Shown here: positions 26,002 to 35,086 of the stretch, piece after piece
Numbering within the stretch: the stretch's first letter is position 1
Layout: the number at the start of each line of letters is the position of its first letter
From: an uncultured Flavobacteriales bacterium
GTDB lineage: Bacteria; Bacteroidota; Bacteroidia; Flavobacteriales_D; Crocinitomicaceae
Direction of reading: 5' to 3'
Length of the DNA stretch: 64,000 nt
NCBI GenBank assembly: GCA_903935095.1
Contig: CAIZQH010000018.1
Coordinates: 37,620 to 101,619 of the forward strand
The notes under the pieces: generated by a model
Told to the model about the DNA's origin: nothing
What the model saw: the letters and a program-made list of their open reading frames with translations, nothing else
Database searches by the model: none
Position numbers and translations under genes: made by a program

Positions 26002-26658
26002 ATGAAAAGCATAACCTCACACATTCTCTCTTGGGTGTTTTTACCCCTCTTCATGCCAACATATGGAATTCTATTGGCCATGTATATTCCATCTGTTCCA
26101 AAGGACCTTTCCCATGTGTCTATGTATTTCTTGGCTCCAGAAATGAAAACCAGGCTTCTTCTGCTTTTTTTCCTATTTAGTGCAGTTGCTCCTGGACTCT
26201 CCTTTTTAGCCTTGCATCAAAAAAAAGTGATTACCAGCATAGACATTGAAAATCAACGCGAACGAAGCATTCCACTCCTCGTAATGATGGCGTATTCTTT
26301 GGTATTATTTTTATTGTTCTTTGTGAAAGCGCCGAATGCTGCACTGCCCATCGCATTCTATGCCTTACCATTATCCGGTTTTATTGTGACAGCTCTTTTC
26401 ATGGGGATAAATAGGTGGATTAAAATATCCTTACACGCCGGTGGAGCAGGGATTTTGGTTGGATTTCTTTTCGCTTTTTTCCTTGAACAACAGTCCTTTG
26501 CTGTTTGGATCTTACCGGTAGCCATCATCGCTTCAGGCTTGACGATTTCAGCGCGTTTGTTTTTAAATAAACACCGTCCGATTGAAGTCTATACAGGCTG
26601 GACCTTCGCGGTACTCATTACCTTTTTCACTCATTTTATTTATTTACAATGGTCCTGA
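26002..26658 (+). CDS. Integral membrane protein, PAP2-like
   Basis: 218 residues with about six membrane helices. The pieces SLHAGGAGILVG and NKHRPIEVYTGW resemble the last two motifs of PAP2 phosphatases (SGH and RxxxxxHxxxD), but the aspartate is replaced and the first KxxxxxxRP motif is only loosely present (ENQRERSIP). It may be an inactive or divergent lipid-phosphate enzyme. It begins 2 nt after rpoN and overlaps the following lipoprotein gene by 10 nt. Confidence 0.65.
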   Translation: MKSITSHILSWVFLPLFMPTYGILLAMYIPSVPKDLSHVSMYFLAPEMKTRLLLLFFLFSAVAPGLSFLALHQKKVITSIDIENQRERSIPLLVMMAYSLVLFLLFFVKAPNAALPIAFYALPLSGFIVTALFMGINRWIKISLHAGGAGILVGFLFAFFLEQQSFAVWILPVAIIASGLTISARLFLNKHRPIEVYTGWTFAVLITFFTHFIYLQWS

Positions 26659-27215
26659 AATTTTCTTATTCACTTGTGGCGTTATGCTGTGTCCTTTTGT
26701 TTTCCTGTGCGGATTTGAAAAAGGATGAACAATTATCTCGGATTTCCAAATTGGAGAAAACGTTGGCGAAGATTGAGCAAGAGCGCGCGAAAAACACAAT
26801 TGATACATTAACAGCGTTAAAAATATCAACGAATGCTGTGGAGATTCGCATCAAGACGTATTTGGTTTTAGACACGATTAATTTGGTCTTAGGCAAAAAA
26901 ATGGATGCATACAAAATCATGAGGAGAAACTTTAAGCCGCTGGGTAAACAAAATAGCCAGCTTAAATCTGCCATACGCGAAGAACGTAAAACCTTAAAAG
27001 ATTTAAGAGTGGACATCGACAATGGTTCTGGGAGCAGGGATAAATACGAATCGTACATTTTGTTCGAGAAAAACAAGATCAAGCAATTACAAATCTTGCT
27101 TGATGAGCACATGCGTTTAAAAAACGAAACGCTTCACACGTATCGTGAATTACATGATGAATTGAATCAATTATCTTTAGCCTTATTAAGGAAAAACAAC
27201 TTAAGCCATCCATGA
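26649..27215 (+). CDS. Coiled-coil lipoprotein, unknown function
   Basis: 188 residues. Lipoprotein signal ends in LLFSC with lipidated Cys20. The rest is highly charged and alpha-helical with heptad-like runs (RISKLEKTLAKIEQERAK; EKNKIKQLQILLDEHMRLK). Both ends overlap neighbours: 10 nt with the PAP2-like gene and 4 nt with the TPR gene, so it is translationally coupled in the rpoN group. No family recognised; a structural or scaffold role at the membrane is a guess. Confidence 0.75.
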   Translation: MVLKFSYSLVALCCVLLFSCADLKKDEQLSRISKLEKTLAKIEQERAKNTIDTLTALKISTNAVEIRIKTYLVLDTINLVLGKKMDAYKIMRRNFKPLGKQNSQLKSAIREERKTLKDLRVDIDNGSGSRDKYESYILFEKNKIKQLQILLDEHMRLKNETLHTYRELHDELNQLSLALLRKNNLSHP

Positions 27216-29047
27216 GAACCTTTCTCCTCCTGTTCATTCTTTTCTGGGCTAGTACTTCTTTCAGTCAAACGGAGACGGATATTCAATTAGCACAGTATTA
27301 TTACACTAATGGCGAATTTGAGAAAGCAAGCACCTATTACGAAAAGATCTATGCCAATGACCCGTCCAAAGTTATTTTTACACGATACTTTGAGTGCTTA
27401 TTAGAGATCAAAGACGTAAAAACGGCGGAGAAAATCATAAAAAAACAAGTAAACCAAAACCCAGGCGACTTGGAACTACGTGTCACTTTTGCACAATTTT
27501 ATGAAGACATCAATGACGGAGTCAAAGCGCGCAGAATTTACGAAGATATCCTCGAAGAAGTCAATAGCAATCCAGGCTTAACCATTCAAATATACCAGGC
27601 CTTTATCGCGAGGGGGAAATTTGATTTTGCAAAAACCTGTTTGGATAAAGGAAGAAAACTGGCCCCAAGCTATCCGTTTAATTTCCAATACGCTGATTAT
27701 TACTCATTGATGGGGAATAAGTCTGAGATGATGCGGGAGTACATCGAATACCTGGAATTGCAGCCAAGTATGAAAGAGTCCATCCAATTGGCTATTAATA
27801 GCCGTGTTGATTTAACGAAAAGTGACGCTCCTGACTTTCTAGCTTTGAAAGAGTTATTAATCACAAAGACGCAAAAAACAAATGCGCCTTTGATTTACGC
27901 GGAAATGTTGATTTGGTTGTTTGTACAAAACCAGAATTTTAATGGAGCTTTCATCCAAGCGCAAGCATTGGATAAGAGGGTGCAAGGTGATGGGTCCCGG
28001 GTGATGGAACTGGGCTTGGTCTGCGTGGAAAATAAATCGTATGAAATCGCCCGTAAATGCTTTGATTATGTTATTTCGCTTGGTTCGAGCCAAGCATTGT
28101 ATTTTGAGGCACAAAAATCCTTATTAAATACACGTTTCATAGAAATCACCACCAATCGCGCCTATTCACCCAACGAAATACAGGCCACTATCCAAGATTA
28201 CATGGATGCATTAACGCGCCTTGGAAAATCTAGGCTCACCTTTCAGATCATGTTGGAATTGGCGCACATCAAAGCGTTTTATGCGGAACAAGTGATGGAA
28301 TCCATCGAGCTGCTCAACAGCCTATTAGAAACACCGGGATTGACCGATATGCAACGTGCACAGGTTAAAATGAAGTTGGCAGATGTTCATGTCCTGGGAG
28401 GGGACATTTGGGAAGCATCTCTTTTATACATGCAAGTGGATACCGATTTTAAGTTTGAACAAATCGGCAACGAAGCAAAGTACAAAAATGCGCGGGTGTT
28501 CTATTTTGATGGGGAATTTGATTTTGCCCAAGGACAATTGAATATACTGAAAGAATCCACATCAAAAATGATCGCAAATGATGCACTACAATTATCCGTG
28601 ATGATTACGGATAATTATGGCTTGGATAGTAATTACCAGGCGATGTTGTGGTTTGCTACCGCAGAAAGACTCATCGAACAACACCGCTATGATTCCGCAT
28701 TTGTTTTATTTGACAGTATCCAAGTAAACTTCCCCATGCATTCATTGGCTGATGAAATATTGTTTCGAAAAGGGAAAGCGATGGAACAGCAAGGTAAATG
28801 GACGCAAGCAATAGAGTACTATACGGATTTGTTGAAATTTTATTCAGACGACATTCTTGGGGATGACGCACTTTTTCGCTTAGCTGACTTAACGGAAAAC
28901 CAACTCCAGGACAAAGAAAAAGCGCTTGAATATTACAAGCGCTTAATGATCGATTTTAAAGGGAGTTTGTTCTCAACCGAGGCAAGGAGTCGCATCCGTT
29001 TTCTAAGGGGAGATGCAAACATCGAAGTCGATTCAGACGAACAGTAG
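27212..29047 (+). CDS. Exported TPR-repeat protein
   Basis: 611 residues. Signal peptide MRTFLLLFILFWASTSFSQ. Tetratricopeptide-type helices run through the protein, for example AQYYYTNGEFEKASTYYEKI near the start and GKWTQAIEYYTDLLKFYSDD then EKALEYYKRLMIDFKG near the end. Such proteins usually form periplasmic scaffolds; no enzyme motif is visible. It overlaps the coiled-coil lipoprotein by 4 nt. Its stop is 1 nt from the stop of the convergent acyl-CoA dehydrogenase. Confidence 0.82.
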   Translation: MRTFLLLFILFWASTSFSQTETDIQLAQYYYTNGEFEKASTYYEKIYANDPSKVIFTRYFECLLEIKDVKTAEKIIKKQVNQNPGDLELRVTFAQFYEDINDGVKARRIYEDILEEVNSNPGLTIQIYQAFIARGKFDFAKTCLDKGRKLAPSYPFNFQYADYYSLMGNKSEMMREYIEYLELQPSMKESIQLAINSRVDLTKSDAPDFLALKELLITKTQKTNAPLIYAEMLIWLFVQNQNFNGAFIQAQALDKRVQGDGSRVMELGLVCVENKSYEIARKCFDYVISLGSSQALYFEAQKSLLNTRFIEITTNRAYSPNEIQATIQDYMDALTRLGKSRLTFQIMLELAHIKAFYAEQVMESIELLNSLLETPGLTDMQRAQVKMKLADVHVLGGDIWEASLLYMQVDTDFKFEQIGNEAKYKNARVFYFDGEFDFAQGQLNILKESTSKMIANDALQLSVMITDNYGLDSNYQAMLWFATAERLIEQHRYDSAFVLFDSIQVNFPMHSLADEILFRKGKAMEQQGKWTQAIEYYTDLLKFYSDDILGDDALFRLADLTENQLQDKEKALEYYKRLMIDFKGSLFSTEARSRIRFLRGDANIEVDSDEQ

Positions 29048-29048
29048 T

Positions 29049-30248
29049 TTAATGTAAATCCGGCATTTCACGGGTAAAGGCTGGAATTCCAGTGACGTCC
29101 ATTCCAGTAATCAATAAATGAATGTCATGCGTTCCTTCGTAGGTCACAACGGATTCAAGATTAGCCATGTGGCGCATCATCGAATACTCACTTGTAATTC
29201 CCATTCCACCATGAATTTGACGGGCTTCACGTGCAATGTTTAATGCAATTTCAACGTTGTTTCGTTTCGCCATAGAAATCTGAGCAGTGGTTGCACGTCC
29301 CTCATTGCGTAATTGCCCCAGTCTTAACGTGAGCAATTGTGCTTTGGTGATTTCCGTGATCATTTCCGCCAGTTTTTTCTGAATCAATTGGAAAGCCCCA
29401 ATTGGAACATTAAATTGCGTGCGTTCTTTTGAATAGCGCAATGCTTGATCATAACAATCCATTGCTGCACCAATTGCACCCCAAGCAATGCCAAATCGTG
29501 CGGAATCAAGGCAGCTTAATGGGGCGCCTAGTCCGGATCTTCCTGGAAGGATATTTGATTTTGGCACTTTGACGTTATCAAAGATGAGCTCACCAGTCGC
29601 GGAAGCGCGAAGCGATAATTTCCCATGCATTTCAGGCGTGGAAAATCCTTCCATGCCGCGTTCAACAATGATACCGTGTATTCTACCTGTTTCATCTTTC
29701 GCCCAAACCACTGCGATGTCCGCGAATGGTGCGTTAGAAATCCACATTTTAGCACCATTTAAAATGACGTGATCTCCAGCATCTTTGAAGTTGGTAATCA
29801 TTCCACCTGGATTTGAACCATAATCAGGCTCAGTTAAGCCGAAACAGCCCATCATTTCCCCAGTAGAAAGTTTTGGTAAATATTTTTGTTTGTGTTCTTC
29901 AGACCCATATTTCCAAATAGGATACATGACTAATGAAGATTGAACAGATGCAGTGGAGCGCAAACCTGAATCACAACGCTCTAATTCTTGCATAATTAAA
30001 CCATAAGAAATATGATCTAATCCTGGCCCCCCGTATTCCTCCGGGATATATGGTCCAAAGGCACCAATTTCTCCTAAGCCCTTCAAAATATGCATGGGGA
30101 AAGTCGCATTTTCATAATGCTCATCGATAATAGGCGAAACTTCTTTTTTAACCCATGCTCTTGCGGCATCGCGAACGAGTTTGTGCTCATCCGAAAGAAG
30201 ATCATCCATTCCGTAATAATCAGGATGTGTAAATAGATCTGTTTTCAT
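29049..30248 (-). CDS. gcdH: Acyl-CoA dehydrogenase, glutaryl-CoA dehydrogenase-like
   Basis: 399 residues. The FAD-binding and substrate motifs of the ACAD family are present: CFGLTEPDYGSNPGGM, MWISNAPFADI and RQIHGGMGITSEYSM. The catalytic base is Glu371 in YEGTHDIH, the spacing typical of glutaryl-CoA dehydrogenase. GCDH converts glutaryl-CoA to crotonyl-CoA in lysine/tryptophan breakdown; a broader acyl-CoA specificity cannot be excluded. Single-gene unit with its own -7 box, divergent from DUF4271. Confidence 0.88.
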   Translation of the reverse strand: MKTDLFTHPDYYGMDDLLSDEHKLVRDAARAWVKKEVSPIIDEHYENATFPMHILKGLGEIGAFGPYIPEEYGGPGLDHISYGLIMQELERCDSGLRSTASVQSSLVMYPIWKYGSEEHKQKYLPKLSTGEMMGCFGLTEPDYGSNPGGMITNFKDAGDHVILNGAKMWISNAPFADIAVVWAKDETGRIHGIIVERGMEGFSTPEMHGKLSLRASATGELIFDNVKVPKSNILPGRSGLGAPLSCLDSARFGIAWGAIGAAMDCYDQALRYSKERTQFNVPIGAFQLIQKKLAEMITEITKAQLLTLRLGQLRNEGRATTAQISMAKRNNVEIALNIAREARQIHGGMGITSEYSMMRHMANLESVVTYEGTHDIHLLITGMDVTGIPAFTREMPDLH

Positions 30249-30267
30249 ATTTCAGCTTATTTGATTG

Positions 30268-30275
30268 CAAAAGTA
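30268..30275 (-). promoter_or_regulatory. Candidate -7 box (TACTTTTG) of gcdH
   Basis: Exact TAnnTTTG match 19 nt before the ATG, in the 40-nt divergent gap with the DUF4271 gene. Confidence 0.45.
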
Positions 30276-30288
30276 AGTAATAATTAAA

Positions 30289-31011
30289 ATGCCCACCCCA
30301 TACATTTTTGAATTAATTTTGTCCTTGATGATATATTCCCTACAAAGCTCCTTCGAACTCATCGAACGCGATACACAAATGAATAGTTACTTGCTCGTAA
30401 TCATTCTTCTTTGTTTTGCCTTTGTTGGCATAGCTCGTGTGGCACAGCCGGATTTAATTGCGCAGACTTTCACTGGATTTTTTAAAATCAAACGTCCCGA
30501 TAGTAATGGATTTGAAGGCTCAAAGCTTCAGCCCAGCATGGCAGCATTGATTTTGCTAAATTACATTGTTTCATTTGCGACATGTGTGTTTCTTTTTCTG
30601 TATAAAGATGAAAACCTACTGGAGGCAATGAGCCTTACCCTAAAAATAGTAGCGGCATTGACATTCGTTCAACTCATTAATTTTCGGCTCGTATTTTTAT
30701 TGTCGGGTGAGCGAGCGATATTGGATTCAATGAGCGCAGTTAACAAACAAGTGTGGTCATTCGGGGGATACTTATTAACCATTCTCGCCTTACTTTGGAT
30801 TTTAAATCAGGAGATTCAAACGATTTTCGAACAACTTTTTATTGCCATTGGTTTTCTGTTAATCATTTGGCGCATCGCTAAAGGCTTGATTCTTGGCGCG
30901 CAATTAAGATACAAATGGTATTATTTAATTTTGTATCTTTGCACACTAGAAATTTTACCATTGATAATTTTAACAAAAATAGCTTGGCATCATTTCACAA
31001 TTGTTATCTGA
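30289..31011 (+). CDS. DUF4271 family membrane protein
   Basis: 240 residues from ATG 30289; an internal ATG (MNSYLLVIILL) would give 210. About six membrane helices. The C-terminal YYLILYLCTLEILPLIILTK matches the conserved end of Bacteroidota DUF4271 as I remember it. It directly precedes hemD (24-nt gap), an arrangement seen in other Flavobacteriia, so it may have a role related to heme synthesis or it may simply be co-conserved. Confidence 0.78.
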   Translation: MPTPYIFELILSLMIYSLQSSFELIERDTQMNSYLLVIILLCFAFVGIARVAQPDLIAQTFTGFFKIKRPDSNGFEGSKLQPSMAALILLNYIVSFATCVFLFLYKDENLLEAMSLTLKIVAALTFVQLINFRLVFLLSGERAILDSMSAVNKQVWSFGGYLLTILALLWILNQEIQTIFEQLFIAIGFLLIIWRIAKGLILGAQLRYKWYYLILYLCTLEILPLIILTKIAWHHFTIVI

Positions 31012-31035
31012 TAGTATACGTTAAAAACACGAAAC

Positions 31036-31785
31036 TTGGCCATTAAGACAATTTTAGTTTCGCAGCCGAAGCCTGAGGGGGATAAGTCGCCGTATTACGA
31101 CTTAGCTGAAAAATATAAATTGAAAATAGACTTTCGTCCGTTTATCAAAGTAGAGGGCATTGACGCCAAAGAATTTCGAGCGCAACGCGTGAATTTTTCA
31201 GAACACACAGCCATCATATTAACATCTAAAGTTGCGGTTGACCATTTTTTCAGAATTGCTGAAGCTACTCGTTTCGAAGTGCCAGATACCACGAAATACT
31301 TTTGTATTACCGAAGCTGTTGCCTTGTATCTTCAAAAGTATGTGACCTACAGAAAACGCAAAATATTTTTCGGAAAACAGACCATTGACGAGTTAGCGGA
31401 ATTAATGAAGAAACACAAAAATGAGAAGTTTTTACTTCCATGTACTGATATTCTTCGCGACAACATCCCATTGACATTAGAACAACATGCATTGCCTTTT
31501 ACAAAGGTGATTTTGTACCGTACCGTGGCTTCTGACTTATCCGATTTAGAAGATGTATATTATGATATACTCGTGTTTTTTAGTCCTGGAGGAATCGAAT
31601 CTTTGTTCAAAAACTTCCCGGATTTTAAACAAAACGAAACGGCTATTGCCGCATTTGGACCAACAACGGCGAATGCGGTGATTAAGAACAACTTGCGTCT
31701 GGATGTTCATGCCCCACACCCAAAAGCACCTTCCATGGTGGGCGCCATCGAATTGTTCATCAAGGAACAATTAAAAAAGAAATAA
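31036..31785 (+). CDS. hemD: Uroporphyrinogen-III synthase
   Basis: 249 residues from a TTG codon; no suitable ATG exists near the conserved N-terminus (IKTILVSQPKPEGDKSPYYDLA). The HemD two-domain fold is indicated by AIILTSKVAVDHFF in domain 1 and LVFFSPGGIESLFKN and FGPTTANAV in domain 2. It closes hydroxymethylbilane into uroporphyrinogen III in heme synthesis. hemW at 45003 is another gene with a heme connection. Confidence 0.88.
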   Translation: MAIKTILVSQPKPEGDKSPYYDLAEKYKLKIDFRPFIKVEGIDAKEFRAQRVNFSEHTAIILTSKVAVDHFFRIAEATRFEVPDTTKYFCITEAVALYLQKYVTYRKRKIFFGKQTIDELAELMKKHKNEKFLLPCTDILRDNIPLTLEQHALPFTKVILYRTVASDLSDLEDVYYDILVFFSPGGIESLFKNFPDFKQNETAIAAFGPTTANAVIKNNLRLDVHAPHPKAPSMVGAIELFIKEQLKKK

Positions 31786-31867
31786 TACTTCTTAAAGAAA
31801 AAACGTAATTCCCCTTTTTTTTCTTCATAGTTTCTTATTATATTTACCCAAACTAAAATTTTAATTC

Positions 31868-33370
31868 ATGAAAAAACTATTATTCTCAGCTTTATTGCTT
31901 GTGTCAGGAGTTAGCGTTAATGCCCAACTTGCAGACGGAAGTATTGCACCAAACTGGACATTCACTGATTTGAATGGCACAAGTCAATCTTTGTATTCAT
32001 ATTTGGATCAAGGAAAAACGGTATTTATCGATGTGTCTGCAACATGGTGTGGCCCTTGTTGGAGCTACCATAACACACATGCTTTACGTGATTTGTATGA
32101 AAACCATGGGCCAACAGGATTTCCAAGTGTAGTTGCAGGAACAACAAATGATGTTATGGTTTTCTTCTTAGAAGGTCAATTAAACAACGCTCAAGCTCAA
32201 TTAAACGGTATAACAGGAACAACAGGGAATGCATATTCTTCGAATACGCAAGGTAACTGGGTTACAGGTACCACATATCCGATTGTTGATCTTCCTAACA
32301 ACTCTGCTGGGCAATCATTCATGACGGGGTATAATATTGCATTCTTCCCAACGATTTACAAAATCTGTCCAAATCGCACAATTACTGAAGTAGGGCCTTT
32401 AACATCTGCGGCATTGTATGCATCAGTAGCGTCTTGTCCAGCTCCAGCTTCTCAAACAAGTGATGTTGCTGCTTTATCATACACTGGACCTTTGGTACAT
32501 TGTGAAGGTTCTTATACACCTGCTGTCCAAATACAAAATAATGGTACAACTGCATTAACAAGTGCTACAGTAACGATTACAATGGGTGGAACAACAGTTT
32601 CTACAGGAACATACTCTGGCAACTTAGCGACTTACGGTGTAGCAAATGTAACGTGTACTCCAATTCCTGCATTTAATGGGGGGAACTTGGTAGTCACTGT
32701 CGCAACTACTGGCGATGCTTCTGCAACCAATAATGGTGTTTCCTCAACTATTGGACTTGCTTCAAACGCAGTATCACAATATGTTACCGTTAATATTACA
32801 ACAGATGCTTATGCATCAGAGACATCTTGGAACCTTAAAAACAGCACAGGAACGATCGTCGCTCAAGGTGGAGGTAACTGGGTAGACTTAACTGCAGCTG
32901 GACAAACTGTTCAAGCTCCGGTGACGGTTACGTTAAGTCCTTCTATGTGTTATACCTTTGAAATTTTAGATGCATTTGGGGATGGTATTTGTTGTAGCTA
33001 TGGCGACGGCGCGTACTCTATTGTGGACATGGCTGGAACTGTTTTAGGTTCTGGAGGTTCATTTGCCTCTAGCGAGAAAAAATTATTCAAAACAGGGGTA
33101 CTAGGATTAAACGAAATGGAAACAATCGCATTGAATGTTTACCCGAACCCTGCATCTGATGTATTGAACGTAACATTTGAAGCAAACAATGCTGATTTCG
33201 TTATTACCTTAACAGACCTTCAAGGACGTGTGATTTCTTCTAAAGAAATGACAAACTTGAATGGTACGCAGGTTGTTACATTCTCTACAGGAGATGTGGC
33301 AGCTGGAAGTTACATTGTTACAGTTGCTTCTAACGGTCTACAAACAACGAAAAACGTAGTGATTAAATAA
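31868..33370 (+). CDS. Secreted thioredoxin-like protein with CARDB-like domain and T9SS type A sorting domain
   Basis: 500 residues. Signal peptide 1-20. An N-terminal redoxin domain has Trp60-Cys61-Gly-Pro-Cys64 in SATWCGPCWSY. A CARDB-like beta domain follows at about 195-300 (DVAALSYTGPLVHCEGSY), then an aspartate-rich module with FEILDAFGDGICCSYGDG (about 305-415). A type A sorting domain ends the protein (LNVYPNPASDVLNVTFE ... TKNVVIK). It is probably released to or anchored at the surface. The last three modules resemble those of the protease at 42660. A strong terminator follows. Confidence 0.87.
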   Translation: MKKLLFSALLLVSGVSVNAQLADGSIAPNWTFTDLNGTSQSLYSYLDQGKTVFIDVSATWCGPCWSYHNTHALRDLYENHGPTGFPSVVAGTTNDVMVFFLEGQLNNAQAQLNGITGTTGNAYSSNTQGNWVTGTTYPIVDLPNNSAGQSFMTGYNIAFFPTIYKICPNRTITEVGPLTSAALYASVASCPAPASQTSDVAALSYTGPLVHCEGSYTPAVQIQNNGTTALTSATVTITMGGTTVSTGTYSGNLATYGVANVTCTPIPAFNGGNLVVTVATTGDASATNNGVSSTIGLASNAVSQYVTVNITTDAYASETSWNLKNSTGTIVAQGGGNWVDLTAAGQTVQAPVTVTLSPSMCYTFEILDAFGDGICCSYGDGAYSIVDMAGTVLGSGGSFASSEKKLFKTGVLGLNEMETIALNVYPNPASDVLNVTFEANNADFVITLTDLQGRVISSKEMTNLNGTQVVTFSTGDVAAGSYIVTVASNGLQTTKNVVIK

Positions 33371-33387
33371 TCACTCTCACGATTTGG

Positions 33388-33410
33388 AAACGCCCTCATT
33401 GAGGGCGTTT
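33388..33410 (+). terminator. Intrinsic terminator after the T9SS thioredoxin-like gene
   Basis: Ten-bp stem AAACGCCCTC / GAGGGCGTTT with an ATT loop, followed by a long T run. The next gene starts only about 18 nt after it. Confidence 0.92.
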
Positions 33411-33427
33411 TTTTTTGACTATACTTT

Positions 33428-35086
33428 ATGTTTATTCCATTTCAAGTGGGGCTTTCCATACCACTACCAGATAAATTTACTTTTCCGTTCTACTATTCAC
33501 CGCATCCCATTGCGTTAGAAGCAGTAGGACTCCTTCAAGAGCGCTTGAAAACAGAAAGCTTTCAACATGATTTTGGAATTGGGCGTACGCAACGAGAGGG
33601 AGCTATTGGCAAAATGTTTGGTGTACTGGTTGTGGAAAATCAAGCTGGACAATTAGGATACATTGCGGCGTTCTCCGGAAAATTAGGAAATTCAAATCAT
33701 CATGATGGATTCGTTCCTCCCGTTTATGATCTGCTCGATCCATCTGGGTTTTTTAGAAAGGAAGAAATCGAAGTCAATGAGTTGACAGTGGAGCTACATC
33801 GTTTGGAACAAAATGAAGCATTCCTTCAATTGAAAAACAAGGCCGAATTATATCGAAATACGTTTTCTCAATGGATAGAAGAAGAAAAAGCACAGTTAAA
33901 AAAGCATAAAAAAAGCCGACAAGAACAACGAGACGCAGCCAATCAACAAGATATATCTGCATACAATGCCTTAATTGAGGACTTGAAACAAGAAAGTATT
34001 CGCCAGCAAATTCTATTTAAACAGCAGCACTACACAAAAAAGGCGGAACTTCTTCAATTAGAAGAATCATTGCGTCAATTTGAAAATCAACTAACTGAAT
34101 TGCGCGAAAAAAGAGCCGCAATGTCGGCAGATATACAAAGCCGAATATTTCAATCGTATACCTTTTTGAATACGACACAAGAAACAAAAAGTTTATTAGA
34201 CATTTTCAAGGAAACACCATTTAAAACGCCTCCGGCCGGTGCAGGGGAGTGTGCTGCTCCTAAATTGCTGCAGTATGCCTTTTTAAACCACCTGAAACCT
34301 ATTGCCTTGGCAGAATTTTGGTGGGGCATGTCACCGGAATCTGAGGTGAAAATCCACCAAGAATTTTATCCCGCTTGTCGTGGAAAATGCGAACCCATTT
34401 TGTCACATATGTTAAAGGGCATTGAAATGGACATCAATCCGATGAGCATTAATCCAGCGGAAGGAAAAGAATTGGAAATCTTATTTGAAGACGAATACCT
34501 TCTTATTGTCAATAAGCCCCCAGAATTTTTATCGGTTCCGGGAAAAACCATTACTGATTCTGTTCAAACAAGAATTCAGCATCTATATCCGTATGCTACT
34601 GGTCCTTTACTCGTTCACCGTTTGGATATGTCCACTTCTGGAATCATGCTCATTGCGAAAAAGAAGGATATTCATGAGTCCTTGCAGAAACAATTTCTGA
34701 AACGTAGCGTCGAGAAACGGTACATGGCTCTTCTACAAGGCTACGTAAAATCTACGCAAGGAGAGATTCAACTCCCACTTCGCGTGGACTTAGAAGATCG
34801 TCCTAGACAGTTAGTTTGTTATGACCATGGAAAGCATGCCTTAACGAAATACGAGGTCTTAGAGCGCACGAAAGGACACACACGTGTGTATTTCTATCCG
34901 CATACTGGACGAACGCATCAATTGCGGGTCCATGCTGCTCATGCAAGTGGATTAAACGCTCCAATCATTGGGGATGATCTGTATGGACAGAAATCAGATC
35001 GTTTGTATCTGCACGCTGAATACTTTAGTTTTTGGCACCCCATCACAAAGGAACGCATCGAAATTACGTGTCCTGCTCCTTTCTAA
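33428..35086 (+). CDS. RluA-family pseudouridine synthase with long N-terminal extension
   Basis: 552 residues, about twice the size of a simple RluA protein. The catalytic domain is at about 345-552, with the RluA signature HRLDMSTSG and catalytic Asp400, then PHTGRTHQLRVH. The extension has an unassigned first part (1-115), a long charged coiled coil (about 120-245), and a conserved-looking segment with GAGECAAPKLLQYAF, LAEFWWG and YPACRGKCEP. The Cys residues suggest a metal site. Similar long forms occur in other bacteria. Target RNA position unknown. Its stop abuts the ispG stop. Confidence 0.85.
   Translation: MFIPFQVGLSIPLPDKFTFPFYYSPHPIALEAVGLLQERLKTESFQHDFGIGRTQREGAIGKMFGVLVVENQAGQLGYIAAFSGKLGNSNHHDGFVPPVYDLLDPSGFFRKEEIEVNELTVELHRLEQNEAFLQLKNKAELYRNTFSQWIEEEKAQLKKHKKSRQEQRDAANQQDISAYNALIEDLKQESIRQQILFKQQHYTKKAELLQLEESLRQFENQLTELREKRAAMSADIQSRIFQSYTFLNTTQETKSLLDIFKETPFKTPPAGAGECAAPKLLQYAFLNHLKPIALAEFWWGMSPESEVKIHQEFYPACRGKCEPILSHMLKGIEMDINPMSINPAEGKELEILFEDEYLLIVNKPPEFLSVPGKTITDSVQTRIQHLYPYATGPLLVHRLDMSTSGIMLIAKKKDIHESLQKQFLKRSVEKRYMALLQGYVKSTQGEIQLPLRVDLEDRPRQLVCYDHGKHALTKYEVLERTKGHTRVYFYPHTGRTHQLRVHAAHASGLNAPIIGDDLYGQKSDRLYLHAEYFSFWHPITKERIEITCPAPF

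Noticed and set aside
26666..27112. 148-codon frame antisense to the coiled-coil lipoprotein gene
   Set aside because: Shadow of a well-supported lipoprotein gene that is coupled to both neighbours.
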